Positions 53,199-64,000 of a stretch of 64,000 nt of DNA are shown here, one piece after another; position 1 is the first letter of the stretch; each line of letters starts with the position of its first letter. This DNA is from Mantamonas sphyraenae. Lineage: Eukaryota; CRuMs; Mantamonadidae. The notes beneath the pieces were generated by a model. It had not been told where the DNA came from. It saw only the letters and a program-made list of their open reading frames with translations, and did not search any database. Made by a program: the position numbers and the translations under genes. The DNA is taken from positions 372,001 to 436,000 of the forward strand of contig JAPMXV010000044.1 of the NCBI GenBank assembly GCA_026936335.1, read 5' to 3'.

Positions 53199-55675
53199 CT
53201 ACTGGCCGACGCGCTGTCTTTTGGCTCGCGTCAGTGCCTCCAGCACGCGCTTGCTCTCACTGAGTCCGCCACCATCTCCGCCATCAGCCACACTGCTGCT
53301 GCTGCTGCCATCCATGCCTGCGTCGAGGTCGTCCAGATCCAAATCCAGCTCAAAGTCGTGCAGGGCTGACAACTCGACGTCCTTCCTGTTGTGCGCGTTG
53401 TCCAATGCATCGTCCTCGTCGTCCTCATCCAATGCCTCCAGCCCACGCTTCTTGCTCTTGGACTGTGCTGCCTTCTTGTTGGCCTCCTCCTCCTTCTTTT
53501 TGGCCTCCTCGGCTGCCTTTTTGCTGCTCGCTGCCTTGGCATCCGTGCTGTCTGTGCTGCTCGATCGTGTCTTGCTGGTCGACCACAACACGCGAGGGCG
53601 TGTTTGGCGACGTGCAAACGCATCGTCCTCCGGGTTGGCTGCCGTGCCGTCCTTCTTGGCACGCGCCACCTCCAGATCCGCCATTGCATTCAGTTTCTTG
53701 TTGCGTTCGTTCAGCTTTGCCATGGCCACAGAAGATTGCGTGCTCTCTGCCTCTCTCTGCCTCCGCTCCATCTCGTCCAGGTCCATCAGCTGCTTCACCA
53801 ACTTCTCTGTCTTTTCTTCGTCGTTCTCCTTGCGTGCCTCGGCCAGTTCCGCCTGCAAACGCACCCTATCCATGGCCACTCGCCCTGAGTACTTGCCCTT
53901 CTCTCGGTTCTGTGCCACTCGCTCCTGCAGGTACTCGTCCGTGTACTCAAAGTTTCGGAAGCGCTCCAGCTGCTCCACCACCCTGTCCACGTCGACACGA
54001 CGCCACTGACGAGCGTCGGGCAGCGTCGACTTGGCTGTTGACGACTTCCACTTGCGCACCTCTTCGTCTGTGGCCTTGCTGTTGCTCGCGTAGGTCAGCT
54101 TGAAGTACTTATGGTGGTCGCCGTGCACACAACCCATGCGTCGTTTGGTCGTGCGTTTGCTCACCACCAGCTCATACGACGGTCCCATCTCTTTGATCTT
54201 GCGGATCTTGCACAGTCGATACACAGGCTGGCCTTCTGCGTTCTCACCCACGCTCACACGCACCAGGGCACCCTCCACGGCCTCGGCAAAGAACGGCTCG
54301 TTTTCCCACTTTTCCAGCTCGTCACGGCTCAGCTGGCACTGGCGCAGCATGTCTGCATCTGCTTCAGGACCCTGTGCCTCTTCTGCTGCACGCGCACGTT
54401 CTGCCGCTCGCTCCGCACGCAGTCGTTCCTTTTCCCGCGCCGCCTCCTCCTCCTTCTTCTCTTCTGCCTCCCTTTCGATCTTGCCTTGCATAAACTGCTG
54501 TGCACCGCGCTTGCGCACGTCCAGCGTGTAGTTGGCTTTCTCTGCAGTGGGTGCGACAACGCGGTGTCAGTAGGCGACGGCGTGTGGGGCCCTTCAAAAC
54601 GCGTCGTGCCTCGTCGGCATGTGTGACGCACGGATCCAACGTCGCCTCCGACGCTGTGAGACAAAAACGTACTGTGTTGCCGCGTGCGCTGAGCAAGTTT
54701 CCTCCTCTTGTTGAACATGTCCTCCGCTGCCGCTCGCTGTTCCAAACGGTCGGCCAGGATGGACTCTCGCTCAAACTCGGGCATCTTCATCAGGCTGTGT
54801 GATCACAGGTGTGTCCGTCAGCCAACCCTCACACACACACACATGGTTCTGCAATTCGCGTGCCGCCTCGCCTGTGCATGGTGTCACACTCTCCCCCAAC
54901 CAGCCCTTTGACGGGCTGTGTGCAGCAACGTACGCTTGGTAATCTGCCTCGTTCTCGAAACCCTGGATGTCGTACTTGTGGCTGAACTCTTGCTCCCAGT
55001 CCTCCTCGTCATCCGAGTCGCCATCCGAGTCGTCGTCCGAGTTGCTGCGGGGACAACCATACCCCCCAAGTAGTCATGCGCGTGCATGTGTGTGTGTGCG
55101 TGTGTGTGTCAGAGAGAGTGCTGCCCTCGCGTGCAAACTGCGTCTCGAGGCACGGCGATGAGCCCTCCCTCACCTTCTGTGCTTGGTTCGCTTCTTCACA
55201 GGGACAAACGAGCCCTTGCCCGACTTGGAGCCACGGTTTCCTGTGCCTGTTCACGCATAATTGTGTTTGCGTGTGTGTGAGTGTGAGTGTGGACTGTAGT
55301 GTGTGCCTTTGGCAGTGCTCGAGGCGAAAACGGCGCGCTGCTGCAAAACCCACCCAGCGTTTCCTCGTAGTCACTGTCCTCGTCCGACGACGAAGCAAAC
55401 TCCTGGTCAGACTGCGAGCAACCCATCGAGCCAACACAGTCGCGGCGCGGGTGCAGATGTCGTTTGTGGGCGTGTCCATGGCGGCAGCAGAAAGTGTCAG
55501 CACCTGAGCGCGCAGATCCCACCTGCTCGACGCCAACTTACGTCGTCCGAGTCGTCTTCGAGCTTGGCACGGCGGGACTGCGTACGACGCAAAGAGCCAC
55601 ATGGAAGGAGCGTCAGCATGGGTCATGAAAGGAGGGGGGCGGGTGCGGGTGGGTGGTAGGAACACGGGTTACCAT
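53199..55675 (-). CDS. RTF1: PAF1-complex subunit RTF1 (Plus3 domain)
   Basis: Seven exons: 55675-55673, 55577-55542, 55411-55354, 55240-55174, 55044-54934, 54794-54673 and 54541-53199. They sum to 1,740 nt, 579 residues, every phase matching. An acidic Ser/Asp N-terminus leads to the MPEFERESILADRLEQR segment typical of RTF1, then the Plus3 domain (about residues 215-330: LSRDELEKWENEPFF, GALVRVSVG, YRLCKI, then LVVSKRTTKRRMG) and a Lys/Glu coiled coil. RTF1 recruits PAF1C to SPT5 and promotes H2B ubiquitination during elongation. Introns are 95, 130, 113, 129, 139 and 131 nt, five with CTGAC branch sites. Exon 1 would contain only the start codon in coding terms. Confidence 0.9.
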
Positions 55676-55715
55676 CGTCGGTGGGGGGGAGCCAGTTGGC
55701 TCGCCGGACGCGCCA
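55676..55715. promoter_or_regulatory. 40-bp divergent gap, RTF1 / acidic protein
   Basis: Only 40 bp separate the two start codons; it includes the near-palindrome AGCCAGTTGGCT at 55690-55701. Transcription starts must lie very close to, or inside, the opposite gene. Confidence 0.45.
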
Positions 55716-56270
55716 ATGAGAAAGCGAGGGAGGTGGGAGATTGCACGCGACGGCGTTGTGGATGAAGACATGGATGCATGTGAAGAGGAGGACTCGGAGT
55801 GGGAAGAGGAGTTGGAGGAAGACCGCCAGGGCTGGATGCGGCCCGTTGACGGGTCGTTCCCGCGCAAACGCCACGCATCGCGCAGGGAGGTCGACCGCAA
55901 CATTCGCATTTTCACACACAGTGCTTCAGACCATTCGCCTTCCTCTGTACATACGCTTGGTGAGGACTCTTCGGAAGAGCTGGAGCTGGACGACAGGTTT
56001 CAGTCCGGCGCTGATGCGCACGTGCAGAACCCAAACCAGCATTGGCAGCCCTATGGACACAGTATGGCGTACAACGACACACAGCAGCATAATACCAATG
56101 GCCACAGCGACGACGACGACGATGAGGATGCCATGGATGCAGAGACTCTGCGGTCGCCTCAGCAGGGGTTTGGTGTGCCAAGGCCACATTCTGCGCCTGT
56201 CGACTCTATCAGACACAAACGAGACACACCCATCGCCCGACAGCTGCGCATGATGATGTCCAAACGGTAG
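55716..56270 (+). CDS. Acidic/His-Asn-rich protein, hypothetical
   Basis: 184 residues from ATG 55716. Begins MRKRGRWEIARDG, continues with a Glu/Asp-rich helix (EEEDSEWEEELEEDR), a WMRPVDGSFPRKR basic segment, then Asn/His/Asp low complexity, and ends with RQLRMMMSKR. The basic start and end flank disordered acid, compatible with a nuclear factor. No family recognised. Convergent with ACAD8 by 37 bp. Confidence 0.6.
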   Translation: MRKRGRWEIARDGVVDEDMDACEEEDSEWEEELEEDRQGWMRPVDGSFPRKRHASRREVDRNIRIFTHSASDHSPSSVHTLGEDSSEELELDDRFQSGADAHVQNPNQHWQPYGHSMAYNDTQQHNTNGHSDDDDDEDAMDAETLRSPQQGFGVPRPHSAPVDSIRHKRDTPIARQLRMMMSKR

Positions 56271-56307
56271 AGAGGGAGTCCAAGTGAGAGGGAGAGAGCA
56301 CTGAACT

Positions 56308-58087
56308 TTACTCGGCCACCAGGCTGCGACCCACAATCAGCCGCATCACTTCGTTGGTGCCCTCCAAAATCTGATGCACTCGGGTGTCGCGCAGGTAGCG
56401 TTCGATGGGGTAGTCCTTGAGGTAGCCGTAGCCGCCAAAGAGTTGCAGGGCCTCGTTGCACACGCGGAAGCCAACGTCTGTGGCAAAGCGTTTGGCCATG
56501 GCAGCGTGCACAGTGGCACTGGGGTGGCTCTCGTCCAACATTTGTGCGGCACTGCGGATCATGAGACGTGCAGCCTGCAACTCGGTGGCCATGTCGGCCA
56601 GTTTGAACTGGGTGTGCTGGAACGAGGAAATGGGCTTGCCAAACTGCTTGCGCACATTGGTTTGCTCCAGTGCCGCCTCCAGACACGCTTGAGCAGCACC
56701 GACGCTGCACGACGCAATGTTGATGCGTCCTCCGTCCAGTCCCTTCATGGCAAACTTGAACCCTTCGCCCTCTTCACCCAGCCGGTTCTCCACAGGCACT
56801 CGGCAGTTGTCAAAGAACACTTGCCGTGTCGGCTGCGAGTTCCACCCCAGCTTCTTCTCCTTGCCACCAAAGTCCAGTCCCTCTGTGCCCTTCTCCACAA
56901 CCACGGTGGAGATGCCCCGCGGTCCTCCCTCGCCCGTGCGCACCATCACCACGTACACGTCCGTGTCACCACCGCCCGAAATGAAAGCCTTGGAGCCGTT
57001 GAGCACGTAGTGGTCCCCGTCGCGCACGGCTGTCGTCGCCAGCGACCCTGCGTCCGACCCTGCCCCGGGTTCCGTCAAGCAGTACGAGGCAAACGTCTCC
57101 ATGCTTGCCAGCGACGGCAACCAACGCTCCTGCTGCTCTGCGTTGCCAAACTTGCCGATCATCCACGCGCACATGCTGGGTGTAGTGTGGGTGTGGGGGT
57201 GGTTGTGGACGAAGGGGGCGAGGGGGGGGGGTTAGTGGTGTCAGACCCTAAAACGCTGTGTTGTGTCACCATCACTCACTTGTGGATGCTCATGTACGCC
57301 GTCGTGGACGTGCAGCTCTGTGACAGGGCTTCGTAAATCAACGAAGCGTCCACACGGCCCAGGCCTGTCCCATACGGCTCGTCCACGTAGATGGCTGTGG
57401 GTTGCGTTCCGACGACCCACCCACGAAAGCAGAGTGTCAGCCTGCCAGTCTGCTGCCGAGTGACCCTTCCCATCACCATTGCTCTCACTTCTCCTCTCAT
57501 CATTTCCCCAACTTTGCCCCATTCCCCTTGTCCTTCCTCCCTGCACATACCTCCAAACCCGAGCCCCGCTGCCTCACGCATGACCTCCACCGGAAACACC
57601 TCGTCCCGGTCCCACTCTGCTGCATGTGGCAGCATGTTGTCCTTGCCAAACCGCAGGGCCATTTCATAAAAGTCTCGCTGGTCTTCTGTCAGGCCGTGCA
57701 CCACTGTGTCCCACCAAACCATCGTGTGTGTGTGTGTGTGTGTGTGTCAGAGTCCAGCCCCTTGGCCGTCGGCCACACCTTTATCTCTCCCCACTTCATT
57801 CCCCGGTCCCCCTCCGCTTCCTGTGGCATCCGACCAAGCATTCCCCATTTTGCTCGAGACGTTTGCCGCATCCTCTCGCTCTGTGCATTCCGCCCGCTCG
57901 CCAATGTCTCGCCAATGTCTCGGCAATCGCTCTTCAAACAAGACAAAAACGATCGGAGCAACTCACCGTCCACCGCAGCTGCGGCATAGCCACGTCGCCC
58001 CAGCTCGACATGTCCGCTTCTCCCCACACTGCTTGCCATGTTCAAGGTCGACATGACACCTGCACTCGAGATTCTTCGGGAAAACAT
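56308..58087 (-). CDS. ACAD8: Isobutyryl-CoA dehydrogenase-like acyl-CoA dehydrogenase
   Basis: Exons 58087-57967, 57703-57551, 57394-57280 and 57175-56308 sum to 1,257 nt, 418 residues (human ACAD8: 415). The N-terminus [13 protein letters not shown] is Arg/Ser-rich, a mitochondrial presequence. Family signatures: [24 protein letters not shown] (FAD/substrate region), [34 protein letters not shown] and the terminal [12 protein letters not shown] with the catalytic Glu. ACAD8 oxidises isobutyryl-CoA in valine breakdown, passing electrons to ETF in the matrix. Introns are 263, 156 and 104 nt, all with CTGACAC; the first holds a TG/CA run between branch site and acceptor. Shares a 66-bp promoter with an mARC-like gene. 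Confidence 0.93.
57724..57747. repeat. TG microsatellite in ACAD8 intron 1
   Basis: (TG)12 lying between the CTGACAC branch site and the CAG acceptor of intron 1. Confidence 0.9.
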
Positions 58088-58153
58088 TTTGGGGATTGTT
58101 TGCGCTGCTCGCGCCAGCGCCGACCGCACTGCACACACCCACACACCACCGCA
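58088..58153. promoter_or_regulatory. 66-bp divergent promoter, ACAD8 / mARC-like
   Basis: Contains the perfect inverted repeat GCGCTG (58102-58107) and CAGCGC (58115-58120) with a 7-nt spacer, and CA-rich sequence toward the mARC-like ATG. Confidence 0.5.
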
Positions 58154-59609
58154 ATGGACATTCCGGCCTCGTGGACCGCACAGATGCGTGCCCTCATCGA
58201 CCTCCTGCCTGAATCATCCGTCAAGACACTTCTCAGTGACTGTTCCGATGCCCTGCTTGCCCAGTTCGTCGTGGGCCTCCTCGTGCTCTTGTTCCTGGTG
58301 CTCCTTCTCGCCTTTGCTCGCCAGTCCAGCACTGCCAAACGCGAAAGCAGAGTCTGTACGTCTGCATGCCTTCACCCATTGTCACACGCCCGCGCGCGCA
58401 CACACACACATCAACCCCCGCCTTTCTCTTCTGCACACCCCTCATCGCTGTCCACACATACACAAACTTCGGGATGATCAGCCCGCCAAACGCGATTTCC
58501 TTGGATTCCCACGTACGCTCACACACACACACGCACACACCGGCACGTTTCCGCCACGTATGCATTGCATCCGTTTTGTCATCGTGTTTCCCTCAGTCAC
58601 CGTCGACTCCCTGTACAACTATCCCATCAAGTCGTGCGGTGTGGAGCCAATCAATTTTCGCGACCCCCTCTTTGGCCGCCTGCAGCTCAACTCGAGAGGC
58701 GCCGTCAACGACCGCCGGTGGATGATTGTCGAACCCGATGGACGCTTCATTACCCAGCGCCAGCACCCGGCCATGGTGCGCATCGAGCCGCGCGTCAAGA
58801 CCTCCAAGCGCGGCGACAACCTCAGCTTCGACACACTCACTCTCAGTGCTCCGGGCATGGATGCCATTCTTGTTGTGCCCAAGGATGAAAACTCACCCAA
58901 CACCGTTATCCGCAAAGTCGAGGTGTGGAATTCCGTTCTCGACGCCGTCGACGAGGGCGATGACGTTGCACACTGGCTCTCTCGATACCTCGACCTCGAC
59001 GTTCGTCTCGTCCGCGTCGCTGCAGACATGGAAATCAGCAAGCGCGAACTCGACTACACGCCCGAGCACCAGGACGCATCTGCCTCGCCACGCAACGCCG
59101 TCCAGCCGCTCAGCTTTGTCGACTCCTGCTCCCTCCTCCTCATTTCCCAGGCCTCCCTCAACGACCTCAACGCACGTCTCGCCTCACGTGTCTCCTTTCT
59201 CAACTTCCGTCCCAACATTATCATCACCGGATGCGACGCCTACGAGGAGGACTCTTTTGCCAAGATCCAAATTGGCCGCTTTGTCTTTGACGTTGTATGC
59301 CGCAAGACACGCTGTCTCCTCACCACTGTCAACCCGCAAACTGGTGTCAAGAGCTCCGACCGTGAGCCTTTCTCCACACTCTGCTCATACCGCCGCTTTG
59401 ACGGCGCCAGCCGTCCCTCCTTTGGCATCGAACTTTGTCTCGTCGGCATGGTCGAGGACGAACCCGTTGCTGAAGACGACGGCGCATCTTCCGATTCATC
59501 TGCCGCCACTGCCTCCTCGGCCACCGTTCACAATGGGGAAACCATTCTGGGCGCCATCCGTGCAGGCAGCGCCGTCAAGATTCTCGCTCGCAGCTCTCGC
59601 GCCTCGTGA
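58154..59609 (+). CDS. mARC-like MOSC-domain molybdenum cofactor protein
   Basis: Exons 58154-58355 and 58597-59609, 404 residues. Exon 1 encodes an N-terminal membrane anchor (residues 35-56, VVGLLVLLFLVLLLAFA), as in mitochondrial outer-membrane mARC. Then come the MOSC_N beta barrel (TVDSLYNYPIKSCGVE, RRWMIVEPDGRFITQRQHP) and the MOSC domain with FRPNIIITGCDAYEED and CRKTRCLLTTVNPQTG, containing the Cys expected to ligate Mo. mARC reduces N-hydroxylated compounds with cytochrome b5 and its reductase. The 241-nt intron lacks a clear CTGAC; a possible internal coding-like stretch at 58488-58518 does not keep frame and is left out. Neighbouring divergent gene is also mitochondrial. Confidence 0.85.
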
Positions 59610-59714
59610 GGCGCACACACAAAGTGGGGAGTCGCAATGATGAATGAATCGAAAGCATGCCCAGTTCATTTTTCTTTCTGGTCGCTCGGTTGAGATGAAT
59701 GAGGATGTTAATGG

Positions 59715-62700
59715 TTACTCCGCCTTCTCGGCACCCTCGTCCTTCTTGGTCGCCTCTCCCTCGCCGGCCTTCTCCACAGCGGCCACAGGCTCCGGAGCAC
59801 TCACTCCCTTCTTGTTGCGCAGGTCCAGCACACGCACCTCTTCCAGCGTCATCATCGCGCTCTTGGTGCGTTCCAACTTGCTCCAGCCCGAACCGGATCC
59901 CGGCGTTTGCCACTGCATGCCAGCGCCAATAAAGTTGGTGCGGTACTGCTGCTGGCCCGACAGGCGCTGCGCAAGCCACTTCTCCACCCAGTTCCACTCC
60001 TCGCGGTGGTCTTCCAGCCACGCGTTGCACACAGGCACGTCCTGGAACAGCTTCACGCTGTACTTGATGATGTTGTAGCAGAACTTGGACTTCTTCTCCC
60101 GAGCCTCCTCCAGCATCTTCATGCATCCGCTTTCGCGGTTGAACAGCATCTCCACGCGCTCCACCTGCATCGAGTCCTCAATCGACACAATCTCCTTCAC
60201 CACGGCAAAGTGGTTCTTCAGCGACGAGAACGCCGCGCCTGCAATCACCTTGAGCATCTGTTCGACCACAAGCAGCGACATGTTCCTGTCCTCCCACGAG
60301 CAGTGTGCCAGCAGATTGCTGAACGAGTTGCTAGGCAGGTTGGCGTCGCTGATCAGCTTCACCAGGAACGGCGAGTCAAACACCATCGTGCTCTCCTCCT
60401 TTGTCATGGCGTGCTTCTCTGCACCGCTCAGCGCAAACGGAGACGACGACGACGCGTTCGTGACTTCCTCACCATCCTCGCCCAGCTTGTACTGCGTGCA
60501 TCCGCACACCAACGTCGCAACCGTGCTCACCAGGAAACCAAACTGCGGTTTGCGTGCCTTGTCGCCCATCTTGGGACGCTTCTGCTCCTCGTTCCACAGC
60601 GGCGAGTCCTCCTGCAGGTAAAAGTCGACCAGGCGCACAATGAGGTCCTTGCTGCGCAGAAACTCCCGCTCGGGCTCGCCCACCTGGGCCACCTTCTCCA
60701 GCAGCTGGAAGTACTGCGAGAAGCGGCGCCACGAGTGGTGAATAAACTCCAGCGAGAACAGGTAGCGCTCAAGGAACGCAAGAACCACCGAGCGCGAGCG
60801 CGTCAGCGTGCGCGTCTTGGCCACCTTGCGCGTCTTCTTCTCGCCGTCCTCCTCGTACTCCTCCTCCTCTTCGTACTCGTCCTCGTACTCCTCCGTCTCG
60901 CCGTACAGCTGACGCTCGGCAGGGATGATGTACGTCATCACGTGCACAATCAGGTCCACCAGGTTGAAGCGCACCGCGTGCGAGTCACAGCTCAGCAGCA
61001 CGTCCGACACAAGCTCAAAGTTGTCTCGCAGCGACGTGATCAGCCAGCGGCACGCAGGCAGGTGGTTCTTCAGGTGGCCCAGCAGCAGCTGCACCCACTC
61101 CGGAAGGCGGTCGCGCTTCTTGGAGCGCATCAGCGTGCGCAGCAGGAACACCACGCCAAGCTGCAGCGTAGCCATCACCTGGTCATCGTCACCCACCTCG
61201 GCGTCCACGTCCAGCACAGGCTCAAACTTGAGTGAGCGCACAACATTCTCCACAAACGCAAAGTACGCCGGGTCAAAGATGTGCTGATCCAGCGCAAACT
61301 TTTCGTTCTCGCTCCACACGTCGCGCAGGATGTGCTCCGGCACGCTCGCCTTTCCGCTCATGTATCGCGCTCGTGCGGCCGCCACCTCGGCGCTCTCTTG
61401 AGCCACCTCGGCCACCGCACCGCCCGAGCTTGCGCCCGCACCGGCGTCTGCCGCCTCGTTCTGCTCCACCAGCTCGTTCATCTTCTCCAACAGGCCCTCG
61501 CCTCCCTCCTGGCCAGCTGTGGCCTCGGCTGCCTTTGCTGCGGCAGCCGCTGCCTCCGCCAGCACAACGGGGTCGTTGGCCGGGTTGTAGTTCTCGCGCT
61601 GGTAGAACAGCATGTAGGCGCTGTACATGCGCGACATGTTGCGGCGGTAGCCGTCGCCGCTGCTTCCACCAAACGCTTCCGCAGGGATGTTCTTCGGGTC
61701 GAACGGCGTCACCTTGGCGTCGTTGAACTCGAACCAACGCGGCTCCTGGCCCTCGGGCACATCGGCGCCACGCTCGCGGATGTACGAGTAGTAGTGACCC
61801 GCCTCGGCTGTGCCGCTGTGGATCAGAATACCCGTCAGCTTGTACTCGTAGTACTCCTGCGGGTGCTGCGGTCCCTCGACCTCCTCTTCCGCCTCCTCTT
61901 CATCTTCTTCCTCTCCGCCCAAGACGCCAGCCACGCCCTCGTCGTCCAGAGACGACGAGGCGCCGCTCGCCTCCAGGCCGTCCTCCTCGCCTGCGCCAGA
62001 CGCAGACGCAGACGCAGAGCCGGACGCAGAGCCGGACGCAGAGCCGGACGCAGACGCGGCAGCTGCGTCGCCCTCACCAGCCGCTGCAGACGCAGCTGCC
62101 TTCTTCTTGGCTGCCTTGGCTGCGGCGCGTTCGCGTCGCGCGATGCCTTCGCGTGTGTACGGCTCCATGTTCAGCACTTCGTCCACGGGGAACTCGCAGT
62201 AGTCGTCCACTTTGACGCGCATGAACGTGTCAAAGTCAAACGTGAAGCGCTTGAGATGCAGAATCAGGATGTTCGGAAGCGTGCCCACACACGAACGCTT
62301 CAGCACGTCGATCTTCTTGTCGCATTCCTCCCAGTAGTACGCGTTGTCGCCCTCAAGCATGTCACCTTCGATAAACAGGTCCAGTGCCTCGTGGATGTTC
62401 TTCTTGTCCTTCACCTCCAGGCCGATGTTCAGGAACTTCTCGTCGCGCTCCTTCTTCAGGTTGTACTCCGGGTTCATGGAAATCAGCTGGTTGGTCATCT
62501 GGCCGCCAAACAGGTCGTCCAGCAGGTGAGCGTGCGGCGTGTCCTTAAGATTGGTCTCGATCTGGTCAAACAGCGTGCGCAGGAACTCGTCCACGTCCTG
62601 CTGCACCACGGGGTTCAGCGGCACGCCGTCCCAGTCCTTGAACGTCTGCTGGTACTCACGCGGCGTGGTGAACGCCTTGTCGCTCTCCAACAGCTGGCCA

Positions 62701-63863
62701 AACAGCTTCTGCATCTGGAAGGCCACCGAGTCTTGCGGCAGACCCGACACGTCGGCGTCCAGCAGGCCCGTGCGCATTTCGGGCGTCATGAACATCTGCT
62801 GCGTCAGCGAGTTCATGTAACAGGTTGCACCCATGTTGCGCAAGCCCACAAAGTCCGTCATGCTCTTTTCGTAGCCGTGCGGCTGGTAGTCCCAAGGCCA
62901 GCTCAGGTCCTTCACCTGCTCCTCGTTCAGCTTTGCATTGAAGCGGAACGACTTGCTGTAATGGTTCTGGATCAGAGAACGCGTCAACTGCTTGCTGGCT
63001 TGCTGGTTCTTGGCCACAATCACGCTGAGCAGGGCAAACGCGGCGCGGCGTGCGCGCGGCGTCTTGCACTTGGGCGGCGCAAGGTCGCCGTGGTTCTCGA
63101 GTGTCGGGATGGCAAACAGGGCGTCCGAGTAGACGTGGTCCACCAACTCGTCGCTGGCAGACGCGGCCACGGCCGAGTCGCTGGACGCAAGCGTCATGGC
63201 CAGCGTCAGGTAGCCAATCAGCACGCGGTCTTCCTTTGTGTTCTTGCGAGCCTCGCGCACGGGCGCCGCAATGATCTTCTCCGACAACTGGTTGAACACC
63301 TTGATGGCTCCCTCCGAGTCGTTGCCTCCCTCGTGGTGTACCATGAGCAGGCGGCCGAGCAGAGAAAAGTACTCGTCGCACACGTCGGCGTACTCGTTGA
63401 TGTCGTCCAGGCGGCTGAGCAGCAGCGGGTAGATCGAGTCCAGCAGCTTTCGGTCCTTGACCAGCGAGCACAGGCTGTACAGGCCGTCCGCGCCACGTCG
63501 GCGGATGTGACGGTCCTCGTTCTCCAGCAGGATGCGCTGCACTGTGCTTTCCAGATCCTCAAAGTTGGCCACGGCGTCGACCAGCTGCGGTTGGAACACC
63601 AGCGACGGTGCAGCCAGTCCCAGCACGTCGCGCAGGATGCTGTCCTGCGTGATGTTTGTCTCGTGGTCCTCCTTCACAAACTCGCTCTGCACGCGCTCGA
63701 TCACCAGACCGTTCTCGGCCACGACGCGCATCAATGCAAGCAGGGTGTGCACCAGCTTGGTAAAGTCCACGCATTCCAGGATCGACTCGCGCGACGTCAC
63801 GCTCAGCTGGCGCACAAGGAAGCGCGCTGCTCCCTCCTTGGCAGACTCCTTGGCGGCCTTGTC

Positions 63864-63894
<31 letters not shown>

Positions 63895-64000
63895 GACGAC
63901 GACGACGCGTTGTCTTCTGCAGCCAGTGCAGCGGCAGCCACGGCCATGGTGTCGCCCATCATGAGCAAGTTGGCCAGTTCCGTGTCGCTCATGACCGAGG
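59715..64000 (-). CDS. Ubiquitin-specific protease of the USP9X/USP24/USP34 type (5' end beyond the window)
   Basis: At least 1,428 codons; the frame is open to the window edge, so the Met at 63992 may be internal. About 390 residues of helical repeats precede the peptidase domain: Cys box FVGLRNMGATCYMNSLTQQM (Cys near 390), QQDVDEFLRTLFDQIE, LILHLKRF, and His box HSGTAEAGHYYSYI (near 732), all catalytic elements present. A poly-Ala/Ser insert with SASGSASG repeats (about 61980-62110) and an acidic run sit between the Cys and His boxes. A further ~600 helical residues follow. The long flanking regions are typical of USP9X, USP24 and USP34, which deubiquitinate signalling proteins; exact orthology is not determined. 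No intron seen. Confidence 0.88.

Noticed and set aside
58356-58596. Internal exon of the mARC-like gene around 58488-58518
   Set aside because: The stretch looks codon-like and has AG and GT at its ends, but it is 31 nt and would break the frame between the two sound exons.
1-64000. Transposable elements or viral insertions
   Set aside because: No reverse transcriptase, integrase, transposase, capsid or terminal-repeat structure was found; the only duplication is the 0.6-kb Ask1-like segment.

Overview
The window is nuclear DNA from a compact, GC-rich, unicellular eukaryote that very probably builds motile cilia. Evidence: genes are broken by short GT-AG introns (80-306 nt), exon phases add up exactly across several multi-exon genes, and there is an axonemal dynein intermediate chain. 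Eukaryote-only proteins are abundant: CPSF160, RTF1, NRDE2, PACS, KDM8/JMJD5, a DASH-complex Ask1-like protein, a giant ubiquitin-specific protease and Dispatched-like transporters. About two thirds of the introns carry a CTGAC branch-site core, and TG/CA microsatellites are common in introns and gene borders. I cannot place the lineage; a flagellate protist or flagellated opisthokont-grade organism fits. I see no rRNA, tRNA, CRISPR or transposon.

Layout. 1-10 kb: the 3' part of an Ask1-like gene, a head-to-head pair of RND/Patched-superfamily membrane proteins (569-4215 minus; 4355-8392 plus), then a complete second Ask1-like gene whose 3' 0.6 kb is almost identical to the window start. 10-17 kb: F-box/LRR protein (minus), a long F-x-P repeat coiled-coil protein (plus), a Ser/Asp-rich protein (minus) and a small gene. 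17-29 kb: dynein intermediate chain (minus), then five plus-strand genes including a CAMKL kinase. 29-36 kb: RGS protein and PACS (minus), KDM8-like and a four-TM protein (plus). 36-43 kb: a 2,148-residue Dispatched-like protein with about 30 Cys-rich repeats. 43-50 kb: CPSF160 (plus), MTAP (minus). 50-56 kb: NRDE2 and RTF1 (minus). 56-64 kb: ACAD8, an mARC-like protein and a USP9X/24/34-type protease that runs off the right edge.

Organisation. Genes are packed as divergent pairs with 40-190 bp between start codons and convergent pairs with 34-126 bp between stops. Same-strand neighbours can be as close as 48-70 bp, and NRDE2 and MTAP overlap by four bases (ATGA). The content is mostly housekeeping: mRNA 3' processing and transcription (CPSF160, RTF1, NRDE2), protein turnover (USP, F-box), trafficking (PACS), mitochondrial and sulfur metabolism (ACAD8, mARC, MTAP), cilia (dynein) and membrane transport (three RND proteins).

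Quality warning. Five probable single-base frame breaks, four of them fixed by one extra base in or beside a homopolymer, all lie between positions 3700 and 11400. They affect three genes and look more like sequence errors than biology, but that needs read-level proof.
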